Assembly (NCBI RefSeq): GCF_000585355.1
Contig: NZ_KK073873.1
Coordinates: forward strand, 1,080,703 to 1,144,702
Direction: 5' to 3'
DNA length: 64,000 nucleotides
Source of the DNA: Xylanibacter oryzae DSM 17970
GTDB taxonomy: Bacteria; Bacteroidota; Bacteroidia; Bacteroidales; Bacteroidaceae
Numbering within the stretch: position 1 is the first letter of the stretch; each line of letters opens with the position of its first letter. Below the pieces are notes generated by a model. That model saw only the letters and a program-made list of their open reading frames with translations. It did no database searches and was not told where the DNA came from. Below, piece after piece: positions 25,649-33,436 of this stretch. The translations under genes were made by a program, and so were the position numbers.

Positions 25649-25768
25649 TTAACATCCAACATAATTTTTCCTTATATCTGCCGGTGTCTTCATCATGTTA
25701 CTCATATGTGGTCTATTATTGTTATAGAAGTATATGATATCTTTTAATATCTCGTTTTTTCTTCTTTT
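25649..25768 (-). pseudogene. Transposase C-terminal remnant (IS3/rve-like)
   Basis: The minus strand has an open stretch of 39 codons ending in TAA at 25651-25649. It contains IIYFYNNNRPHMSNMMKTPA, closely matching the C-terminal end of DDE integrase-type IS transposases (YNxxRPH followed by a TPA/TPxE block). A stop at 25771-25769 closes the frame upstream, and no catalytic DDE residues remain. It lies inside the right half of the 848-bp island, which supports an IS origin for part of that DNA. Just downstream on the minus strand is the hairpin GAGGC-TTCAC-GCCTC (about 25624-25638). Confidence 0.7.
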
Positions 25769-25819
25769 CTATCGATTTTTTGTTAAAACGATGGAAACCT
25801 TTTCTGTATTAAGTCAATA

Positions 25820-25907
25820 GAGTGACATTTGGGTGGTATTTAGTGGTATATACTTTCTTCTGATATACCGATAAACACAGGCGAAGTGGTAAAGTGGTAT
25901 TATTTTA
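25820..25907. repeat. Right arm of the 88-bp outer inverted repeat
   Basis: The inverted partner of 25060-25147, about 92% identical by eye. It ends 38 bp before the 3' end of the phytase-like gene. Confidence 0.85.
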
Positions 25908-25945
25908 AAAAAAAATAATAGAAAAAGTAAAATAGACTTTAATCT

Positions 25946-26959
25946 CTATTGTAAGATCAATACCTTAAACCAATCTTTCAGTACTCCTGCATACTGATTT
26001 TGAGAATCAGAAACCATTATTATTGTCTGTCTCCCATCTGAAAGTTTAGGACCAAGACACATACCTTCGTAATTGGCTACGGAATGATTAAATAAAGACA
26101 GAGTTGTACGAACCTCACAAACAAGTTTCTTATAAAGAGTCGTCCCTTTTTCTGACTTTGTATTGTCATCTGGCCATACTTGATACAATTTACAATTAAC
26201 AAAAGCACCTAGTTTAGATGGCGGCACGAAAAACTCACGCTCTAAAACGAGCAAGCTGTTATCATTTAATGCCAGCATTTCACTTATGCCCATTGCATAC
26301 CTGTATGATTTAGAATCAGCAACAGGCGCATCCATACGATATAAAAGCTGCCGTTTAGGTTTCAAGTCATCGCCAAAAGACTGTATGCGTATTGTATTTT
26401 CCACTTTATTAGTTGACGTGGCTTGCTCACCATCTATCTTTAGTGTACTCTCATTGGCAGTCCAAAAGGTACATGTCGAATCATTATATGCCAACGATTC
26501 AAAACCGTAATTATCTGTTGCCGTTAGATACTCTTTAGGTATATCAAATTCCTTACCGGTAAGTTTTCCATCAAGGGTATATTGCAATATTCTATTACCA
26601 CGCTCTCCACTAACATATATTGTGCTATCTGATTTTCTGAAAGCAATCCCCTCCCCGTCTCTATTTTCCAATCCGCTTGAAAGGAACCGTTCGGGTTTGA
26701 CTGTAATTATTCTACCACTAATAGAATCTATATCAATGTCAAAGATATGAAATCCATCCGTTTTAGACTTGTCATCAACTATAGCATATCGGTTTCTGTC
26801 TATATGCACTATTCCACTATAGTTCCCGGCCGGAACAGTATTGCTGAATGTCTGTTGCTTAAGTGCTATTACCGAAACCGTATGCTGATTTTCTAATTGC
26901 GCAAAAGTATTCAAATGCACAAAAAACGATGCGGCAAATATCAAAATTATATATCTCAT
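25946..26959 (-). CDS. Exported phytase-like esterase family protein
   Basis: A 337-residue protein with a signal peptide ending near LNTFAQ. The sequence matches the esterase-like-activity-of-phytase family (beta-propeller): AGNYSGIVHIDRNRYAIVDDKS, then ENRDGEGIAFRKSDSTIYVSGERGN and YGFESLAYNDST. It is probably periplasmic or surface-exposed and may bind calcium in acidic loops. The substrate (phosphoester or other ester) is unknown. It is convergent with the repeat island and transcribed alone. Confidence 0.8.
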   Translation of the reverse strand: MRYIILIFAASFFVHLNTFAQLENQHTVSVIALKQQTFSNTVPAGNYSGIVHIDRNRYAIVDDKSKTDGFHIFDIDIDSISGRIITVKPERFLSSGLENRDGEGIAFRKSDSTIYVSGERGNRILQYTLDGKLTGKEFDIPKEYLTATDNYGFESLAYNDSTCTFWTANESTLKIDGEQATSTNKVENTIRIQSFGDDLKPKRQLLYRMDAPVADSKSYRYAMGISEMLALNDNSLLVLEREFFVPPSKLGAFVNCKLYQVWPDDNTKSEKGTTLYKKLVCEVRTTLSLFNHSVANYEGMCLGPKLSDGRQTIIMVSDSQNQYAGVLKDWFKVLILQ

Positions 26960-27015
26960 ATCAAATAGTGTAGTACAAAATCATTTATAATAAAACTGAT
27001 ATGATATATATTTAT

Positions 27016-27023
27016 TATCTTTG
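27016..27023 (+). promoter_or_regulatory. Probable promoter of the small GH43 gene
   Basis: TATCTTTG lies 23 bp upstream of the ATG at 27047. The -33 element is not clear. Confidence 0.55.
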
Positions 27024-27046
27024 CATCCGAAAAAAATACTACTGAC

Positions 27047-28018
27047 ATGAAAAAATACTTTTTATTATCCATTATGGTTGCAGCCTGTATGGCTATAAAT
27101 GCTAAATCTCAGATGAAATATTATCTGTTTGTTTACTTCACAGGCAATGCTCCTGAGCAGGAACAGGTTTGCTATGCGACAAGTGCAGACGGATTCAACT
27201 ATACGCCAATAAATGGCGGGAAACCTGTAATAGGGTCAGATACCATAGCTGTATCAAAGGGAGTGAGAGATCCCCATATTTTAAGAGGTAAAGACGGATG
27301 GTTCTACATGGTTGCTACAGACATGAGGTGTTCGTTGGGATGGGACTCGAACAGAGGTATTGTATTAATGCGCTCAAAAGATATGATTAACTGGGAGCAT
27401 CACACTGTAAACTTCACTACACGCTTTTCCGGTTCCAACTTTGCAAATGTAACCAGGGTGTGGGCACCACAAACTATATATGACGCTAAAGCAGGAAAAT
27501 ATATTGTATATTTCTCTCTGCTCACTAATGACGGAACTATTCCTTATGACCGGGTATATTGGGCTTATGCCAACAAAGACTTTTCGGACCTGGAGAGTAA
27601 ACCAGAGGTGCTATACGATTATGGACAGGCAAGCATTGATACGGATATAGCAATAGACGACTCAGGTACTTATCATTTGTATTTCAAGACTGAGGGTGCA
27701 AAGAAAAAAGGTATACGTCAATATACATTCACCGACATACATAAGTTTTCTGAATGGAAACTGCTGCCAGGTACTTTTGAACAGACTAAAGAGGATGTTG
27801 AGGGTGTAGGATTGTTCCCTCTAATAAAAGGAGGATGGTGCATGATGTACGACTGCTATCGCAACCATCATTACCAGTTCTGTAAGTCAAAGGATTTGTA
27901 TAATTTTGAATTCGTTGCCAATACAGAAACAAAAGGCGCTTTTACTCCTCGCCATGGGACTGTAATGCAGATAACTAAAAAAGAATATAAAAGACTGATA
28001 AATCGCTATAATAAATAA
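27047..28018 (+). CDS. Exported GH43-like glycosidase (arabinosidase type)
   Basis: A 323-residue protein with a signal peptide ending near MAINAKS and a single five-bladed propeller. The catalytic-base motif is VRDPHILRGKDGWFYMVATD (near residues 80-99), and RVWAPQTIYDAKAGKYIVYF is another GH43 hallmark. The general acid is probably the Glu in LYFKTEGAKKKG. No accessory domain. It likely acts on arabinose- or xylose-containing glycans in the periplasm; substrate not assigned. The gene ends inside a palindrome shared with the convergent TPR gene. Confidence 0.85.
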   Translation: MKKYFLLSIMVAACMAINAKSQMKYYLFVYFTGNAPEQEQVCYATSADGFNYTPINGGKPVIGSDTIAVSKGVRDPHILRGKDGWFYMVATDMRCSLGWDSNRGIVLMRSKDMINWEHHTVNFTTRFSGSNFANVTRVWAPQTIYDAKAGKYIVYFSLLTNDGTIPYDRVYWAYANKDFSDLESKPEVLYDYGQASIDTDIAIDDSGTYHLYFKTEGAKKKGIRQYTFTDIHKFSEWKLLPGTFEQTKEDVEGVGLFPLIKGGWCMMYDCYRNHHYQFCKSKDLYNFEFVANTETKGAFTPRHGTVMQITKKEYKRLINRYNK

Positions 28019-28030
28019 TTATAGCGATTT
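28000..28030. terminator. Palindrome spanning both convergent gene ends
   Basis: A perfect 13-bp inverted repeat (AAATCGCTATAAT / ATTATAGCGATTT) with a 5-nt loop. It covers the last codons and stops of the GH43 gene (plus) and the TPR gene (minus), which abut with no spacer. T tracts are weak, so it may work mainly by pairing or as a processing stem. Confidence 0.65.
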
Positions 28031-29218
28031 AACGATCTTATCTATTTCATCAAATTGTTTTCCAAGATTAAGATTGAAATATATACGATATAATGCCGGT
28101 GCCCATTTGTCTTTCTCATCAGGTGCCAGTTCTCTATACCTTTCCATATATTTACGAGCTTTCTTATAGTCGTTTAGTATCTCACTCTTATGTGTCGATG
28201 TACCTTGCGCATTATCCAAAGCAACTGCCATACTTATATATGCTGTACCGGCATTAAAATATGAGTCAGCAAGACTGTCATCCTTAGCTATAAGACTGTC
28301 ACTTATTAGAATAGACTCTTTGTATTTTCCCATACTTAACAGTATCGAACTCTTCGCATAAAGATATACCACACTGCTCTTATTAACAGCTAATGCATTA
28401 TTTACGATAGTTAATGCACTGTCAAGACTATTCTTTGACATGTAATAATCTATAAGTCTTGGGAAGAAGAACGGAAACTGTGGATGAAGTTTAAAACCTG
28501 TATTCAATGTGTTGACATATTTCACAGTATCTTTCTGCATAAGATGCGCTTCTGAAATATATTGCATCACAAAATCATTATGCAGACTATCTTTAACTGC
28601 TAAATCTTGATATAATAATATAGATTCAGGATTTTTTAGTTTGTAACCACAAAAAGTTGCCCAATATGCACATTCAGACATACGCTTATCTGACTTCAAA
28701 TAATTATACGAACTGAACAGAGGTTGGTCTTTGCAATCTATATATTTTTTGTAAAAGTCAAAAGCTAGCTGATACTGCTGGTGACGCATAAAATAAGCAC
28801 CACCATAAAATAGGTTGAGTCTATATGCGTTCAGATATTGAGCGTTACGCTCACGATACTTTATTTTTATATTACCCTTCTTATCCGGTGCAGCATCAAT
28901 ACTGTCTAAACTTTCAAGCACAGTGAACATATCAAGGCACTTATTAAACAAGGCTGCAGTATCAGACTTTTGCTTAAGATATAAATTCTCATTATACTGC
29001 TCGTACTGCACACGAACAGTCTCAAACAGAGTTTGATAGATCTTTATATTGGTTTTGTTACTTGGTTTAGTCAATAAACCACGCATCAGAGCCTCTGCCT
29101 TATCTATGTCTTTACCACTTTTAAGATAAGACCGTGCCTGAACGATCTCATTTTTTTGGGCGTTCAGGCACGGTGTAATAAGTAATATTATTGATAGTAA
29201 TATAAAAAATCTCTTCAT
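28019..29218 (-). CDS. Exported TPR-repeat protein
   Basis: A 399-residue protein with a signal peptide ending near ITPCLNAQ; Cys in LLITPC suggests a possible but not certain lipoprotein. The chain is built of TPR-like helices, for example AFDFYKKYIDCKDQPLF, SALTIVNNALAVNKSSVVYLY and ADSYFNAGTAYISMAVALD. It shares layout and motifs with its neighbour at 29220, so the pair looks like an old tandem duplication. Probably a periplasmic scaffold. Separated from the neighbour by 1 bp. Confidence 0.75.
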   Translation of the reverse strand: MKRFFILLSIILLITPCLNAQKNEIVQARSYLKSGKDIDKAEALMRGLLTKPSNKTNIKIYQTLFETVRVQYEQYNENLYLKQKSDTAALFNKCLDMFTVLESLDSIDAAPDKKGNIKIKYRERNAQYLNAYRLNLFYGGAYFMRHQQYQLAFDFYKKYIDCKDQPLFSSYNYLKSDKRMSECAYWATFCGYKLKNPESILLYQDLAVKDSLHNDFVMQYISEAHLMQKDTVKYVNTLNTGFKLHPQFPFFFPRLIDYYMSKNSLDSALTIVNNALAVNKSSVVYLYAKSSILLSMGKYKESILISDSLIAKDDSLADSYFNAGTAYISMAVALDNAQGTSTHKSEILNDYKKARKYMERYRELAPDEKDKWAPALYRIYFNLNLGKQFDEIDKIVKSL

Positions 29219-29219
29219 C

Positions 29220-30449
29220 TTACTTTACTAATGGTTCAAGTTCTTTTACACCTGCTTGATCACCAAGTGCATAATAAACTTGGTAAAGAGGATATGCCCA
29301 ATTTACTTTTTCTCTGTTAGGATCCATACCTTTAACTTTCTCAAGGTATATCTTAGACTGAGCAAATACGGCCTTTACCTTATTCAGATTTTCGGGTGTC
29401 ATACGTCCCATCTTATCTGCAAGTTTGTTATTCATCTCCAAGGCTTTAGAATTATAGCATATACCAATATTGAAGATAACCTGAACAAATGAAGGATCAA
29501 TTTCTGCAGCTTTCTTATATGCATCTACAGCATCATCCCAATTTTTGTTATTCATGAGATATTCGCCTTTCAATGCCCATGCCATTCTACTGTTAGGTTC
29601 GCGAGCGATTTCTTCGTCAGCAAACTGTTTCATCTCTTCTGCATGTCCTGGTGTTCCGTAATAATCGATCAACAGTCCTGTGTACTTCTCGTTTTTAGGA
29701 TTCTTTGCATGAAGATCCTTAATTACGCTAAGATAATTTATTGAATCCTGCTTTGTCTTTATCTGATCTTTCATTGCAAAGATTTTTATCTCTGCTGCAT
29801 CAGCTGCTACTGCTGTATCTTTCATTGCAATATCAGCATATTTGTTTGCTGCTTCATAATTTTTCATTCCATAAGCCAGAAGACCTGCATAATAAGATAC
29901 CTGACCCATGTACTGGTCTTTTGTCATATCCTTGCCTTCAAACAATGATGAATTAGCACTCTCTACATACAGAGAGAAATCTTTGTAAGCTGCCTCATTA
30001 TTATGATGATTGTACTCATAAAGACCACTATTAATAACCATTGAACGGACATTCAGCATACGGTCAGCGTTAGCTTTACGGTATTTAGGTTTTACCTTTC
30101 CTTTTTCGTTCGGTTGTTTGTCAATATTCTCACACTCAAGTGCTGCATTCAAAGCTTCAACAGCGGCCTTGTTCAATCCTAGTGTATCATAAGAAACCTT
30201 TCCGCCGGTGATTTTGCCTTTTGCCTCTTCTGCCTGCTCTTTAGAAATCTTGGCACATTGGATATCAACCATTGTATTCCAAGCTTTTGCTTTGTCTACA
30301 GTCTGGCCGGAAGTCAAAGCTGGTGTAATTGTCTTGACAGCTTCTTCATATTTATCTGTCATTCCTGCTGCTTGTTTTACCAAGTCGTCTTGGGCTAACG
30401 CACTTGAGGCTGTTGCAACCATCAGTGCCATAATCATAATTTTTTTCAT
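29220..30449 (-). CDS. Exported TPR-repeat protein downstream of gyrA
   Basis: A 409-residue protein with a signal peptide ending near SSALAQ. Repeats include the segment from 322 MAWALKGEYLMNNKNWDDAV and DPSFVQVIFNIGICYNSKAL. The N-terminal half contains KYRKANADRMLNVRSMVI, matching KYRERNAQYLNAYRLNLF in its downstream neighbour, evidence of common origin. It lies 24 bp after gyrA and is probably cotranscribed with it. Partner unknown. Confidence 0.8.
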   Translation of the reverse strand: MKKIMIMALMVATASSALAQDDLVKQAAGMTDKYEEAVKTITPALTSGQTVDKAKAWNTMVDIQCAKISKEQAEEAKGKITGGKVSYDTLGLNKAAVEALNAALECENIDKQPNEKGKVKPKYRKANADRMLNVRSMVINSGLYEYNHHNNEAAYKDFSLYVESANSSLFEGKDMTKDQYMGQVSYYAGLLAYGMKNYEAANKYADIAMKDTAVAADAAEIKIFAMKDQIKTKQDSINYLSVIKDLHAKNPKNEKYTGLLIDYYGTPGHAEEMKQFADEEIAREPNSRMAWALKGEYLMNNKNWDDAVDAYKKAAEIDPSFVQVIFNIGICYNSKALEMNNKLADKMGRMTPENLNKVKAVFAQSKIYLEKVKGMDPNREKVNWAYPLYQVYYALGDQAGVKELEPLVK

Positions 30450-30473
30450 ATCGATTTTGTTTGGTTTAACATT

Positions 30474-33101
30474 CTAATTTTCGCTGTTGTCATCGTCGAA
30501 GTCAACAAGGTTTATGTCGCTGCTGTCTTCTGCATCAATTGATGTGACGTCTTCTACATCTTGATTTGCACTTTGACTATTGCCCGGCATTGATTCACTG
30601 TTCTGAGCGAACTCCTTTCTACTTTCTTCTTCTACGACTTCTTCAAGAGAAGAACTCATAACCTTGCATACACTTGCAATAACATCATTCTTCTTAGTGA
30701 GATTGATAAGACGGACACCCTGAGTAGCGCGACCCATTACACGAACATCAGCAACCTTAAGTCTGATAAGTATTCCACTCTTATTGATAATCATAAGATC
30801 GTTATCGTCAGTAACAACTTTTATAGCTACCAAACGGCCTGTTTTTTCTGTTATTGAAAGTGTCTTAACACCCTTGGCTCCACGATTGGTCTTACGGTAA
30901 TCGTCAACTTCAGAACGCTTGCCATATCCATTTTCGCTTACTACCATGATGTTCTCTGTCTGTGCGTCATTTACGATAACCATACCGATAAGTTCGTCAT
31001 CACCTTCATCAAGTCTCATACCACGTACACCCGTTGAACCACGACCCATACAGCGTACAAGACTCTCGTCAAATCTTACTGCACGACCGTTACGGTTAGC
31101 TAACAATATCTCGTTATTACCGTTAGTAAGACGTACACTTATAACTTCATCGTCTTCTCTAATATTAATAGCTATTACTCCATTTGTTCTAGGGCGACTG
31201 TATTCTTTCAACGGAGTTTTCTTTATAACACCTTGTTTTGTAGCAAATACTACATAATGACTGTTTAAGAATTCTTCATCGTTAAATTTGCCTATACGAA
31301 GGAATGCATTTACGCTATCGTCAGACTCAATATTGAGCATATTCTGAATAGCTCTTCCCTTAGAATTCTTTGCTCCTTCAGGTATCTCATAACACTTCAT
31401 CCAAAAACAACGTCCCTTTCTTGTAAAGAAGAGCATTGTCTGGTGCATAGTAGCCGGATAAATGAATTCTGTAAAGTCCTCGTCACGTGTATGAGCTCCC
31501 TTGCTTCCTACTCCACCACGGCTCTGTTCACGGAACTCTGATAATGGAGTACGCTTAATATAGCCAAGATGACTGATTGTTATTACAACAGGATCATTAG
31601 GATAGAAGTCTTCAGGATTGAATTCTTCACTTGAATATTTTATCTCTGTACGTCTGTCATCACCATATTTATCCTTTACTTCATTAAGTTCGTCTTTCAT
31701 TACTTTCTTGCAAAGTTCAGGGTCATTAAGAATAGACTCGAGGTATGCAATAAGTTTCTCAAGTTCTTGAAATTCCTGATGCAACTGATCCATACGGAGA
31801 CCTGTCAACTGTGACAGACGCATGTCAACGATTGCCTTTGCCTGAACGTCGTCGAATTCAAAACGTTTCTTCAATGCCTCAATAGCATCAGAAGGTGTCT
31901 TGGATGCACGTATCAAATGTACAACTTCATCAATATTGTCACATGCGACTATCAATGCTTCAAGGATATGCGCACGATCTTGAGCTTTCTTAAGTTCAAA
32001 CTTAGTACGGCGTATTGTTACCTCATGACGATGATCTACAAAGTGTTTAACACATTCCCTAAGCGAAAGAAGTTTTGGCCTGCCATGTACGAGAGCGATG
32101 CAATTTACAGAGAATGAGCTCTGCAAAGCAGTCATCTTAAATAATTTATTTAATACGACATTGGCGTTGGCGTCTCTGCGTACATCAATACGTATACGCA
32201 TACCTTGACGACCACTCTCATCGTTAACATATGTAATACCCTCTATCTTCTTTTCGTTTGACAGTTCTGCAATATACTTTACCAGTTCTGCTTTATTTAC
32301 TCCATAAGGAATCTCAGTAACGATAATAGTATCATGCGCATCACTCGGTTCAATCTCAGCTTTAGCACGAAGTATAATTCTACCACGACCTGTCTCGTAA
32401 GCATCCTTTACACCTTGTATACCATATATATATGCACCTGTTGGAAAATCAGGAGCCTTGATATATTGCATAAGACCATTTATGTCTATTTCAGGATTAT
32501 CGATATATGCACAGCATCCGTCTATTACTTCACGTAAATTATGCGTAGGTATATTAGTAGCCATACCTACAGCAATACCGTTACCACCATTAACAAGAAG
32601 GTTTGGAATCTTGGTTGGCATAACAGTTGGCTCAACAAGTGAGTCATCAAAGTTATTAGCCATATCCACAGTATCCTTGTCCAAATCGTCCATTACATGC
32701 TCGCCCATCTTAGAAAGGCGACACTCTGTATAACGCATGGCAGCTGCGCCATCACCATCTACTGAACCAAAGTTTCCTTGTCCATCTACAAGAGTGTAAC
32801 GCATATTCCAGTTCTGAGCCAAACGTACCAAAGCTCCATAAACCGAACTGTCTCCATGTGGGTGATACTTACCGAGCACCTCACCTACTACACGTGCACA
32901 TTTCTTATATGCTTTATCACTTGTGTTGCCTATACCAAGCATACCATAAAGTATGCGGCGATGCACAGGTTTAAAACCATCTCTTACATCAGGGAGAGCA
33001 CGCGCCACGATTACCGACATTGAATAGTCGATATATGACGATTTCATCTCTTCCTCGATGTTAATCTTCATAATTCTGTCTTGATCTACTGTATTATCCA
33101 T
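30474..33101 (-). CDS. gyrA: DNA gyrase subunit A
   Basis: An 875-residue type IIA topoisomerase subunit that breaks and rejoins DNA to introduce negative supercoils with GyrB. N-terminal motifs are SYIDYSMSVIVARALPDVRDG and the catalytic Tyr in AMRYTECRLS (near 123). The quinolone region reads HPHGDSSVYGALVRLAQ, keeping the usual Ser but with Gly where E. coli has Asp87. The C-terminal beta-pinwheel carries the GyrA-box-like QSRGGVGSKG. A long acidic tail of about 60 residues (DFDDDNSEN) ends the protein. Confidence 0.97.
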   Translation of the reverse strand: MDNTVDQDRIMKINIEEEMKSSYIDYSMSVIVARALPDVRDGFKPVHRRILYGMLGIGNTSDKAYKKCARVVGEVLGKYHPHGDSSVYGALVRLAQNWNMRYTLVDGQGNFGSVDGDGAAAMRYTECRLSKMGEHVMDDLDKDTVDMANNFDDSLVEPTVMPTKIPNLLVNGGNGIAVGMATNIPTHNLREVIDGCCAYIDNPEIDINGLMQYIKAPDFPTGAYIYGIQGVKDAYETGRGRIILRAKAEIEPSDAHDTIIVTEIPYGVNKAELVKYIAELSNEKKIEGITYVNDESGRQGMRIRIDVRRDANANVVLNKLFKMTALQSSFSVNCIALVHGRPKLLSLRECVKHFVDHRHEVTIRRTKFELKKAQDRAHILEALIVACDNIDEVVHLIRASKTPSDAIEALKKRFEFDDVQAKAIVDMRLSQLTGLRMDQLHQEFQELEKLIAYLESILNDPELCKKVMKDELNEVKDKYGDDRRTEIKYSSEEFNPEDFYPNDPVVITISHLGYIKRTPLSEFREQSRGGVGSKGAHTRDEDFTEFIYPATMHQTMLFFTRKGRCFWMKCYEIPEGAKNSKGRAIQNMLNIESDDSVNAFLRIGKFNDEEFLNSHYVVFATKQGVIKKTPLKEYSRPRTNGVIAINIREDDEVISVRLTNGNNEILLANRNGRAVRFDESLVRCMGRGSTGVRGMRLDEGDDELIGMVIVNDAQTENIMVVSENGYGKRSEVDDYRKTNRGAKGVKTLSITEKTGRLVAIKVVTDDNDLMIINKSGILIRLKVADVRVMGRATQGVRLINLTKKNDVIASVCKVMSSSLEEVVEEESRKEFAQNSESMPGNSQSANQDVEDVTSIDAEDSSDINLVDFDDDNSEN

Positions 33102-33192
33102 TGGATTTTATTTGATTGTTTTTTCTGTTGTTTCCGACAGGCATACTGAAATGCCAAAATCACGTTTAAGGGCATTTATTTGCATTCTAACG

Positions 33193-33323
33193 CATTTTAA
33201 GCCCAAAAAGTACGCTAAGGTAACACATTTTGGCGACATAAAAAAACATTTTAGCGAAAAATAGATAAAAAATAAAAAAAAACAGGTTGGCACGAGTTTT
33301 GTTAATCATTTATTGTATATTTG
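33193..33323 (+). promoter_or_regulatory. clpC upstream region: repeated CATTTT motifs and two promoter-like signals
   Basis: The 335-bp gap between gyrA and clpC holds no gene. CATTTT motifs recur at 33193, 33226 and 33247, the last two extended to CATTTTRGCG. A sigma-54-like element TTGGCACG-N4-TTGT lies at 33287-33302 (the consensus would end TTGC). A Bacteroidota TATATTTG lies at 33316-33323 without a well-spaced -33 TTG. The motifs suggest regulated clpC expression, but which signal is used is unknown. Confidence 0.45.
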
Positions 33324-33436
33324 CACAGTTCAAATTATGATGTATATCGTCTGATAAGGCAGACAAACAAACATGGTAATGCGACATAATGTATATAACG
33401 AAATGTTTAATAAAATAAATAAAGAAAGGTAAGTTT

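Noticed and set aside
25468..25662. 64-codon minus-strand ORF in the repeat island
   Set aside because: It runs through a near-consensus promoter and the transposase stop region, and its residues look random; it is not a convincing gene.
25610..25665. tRNA gene
   Set aside because: Only a D-arm-like stretch and one hairpin are visible; no T arm with GTTCGA and no pairing acceptor stem.
32840..32880. Quinolone-resistance mutation in GyrA (Gly at the E. coli Asp87 position)
   Set aside because: This position varies naturally among Bacteroidota and the key Ser is unchanged, so resistance cannot be claimed.
33108..33293. 61-codon minus-strand ORF upstream of gyrA
   Set aside because: It covers regulatory DNA, has biased low-complexity composition and no start context.
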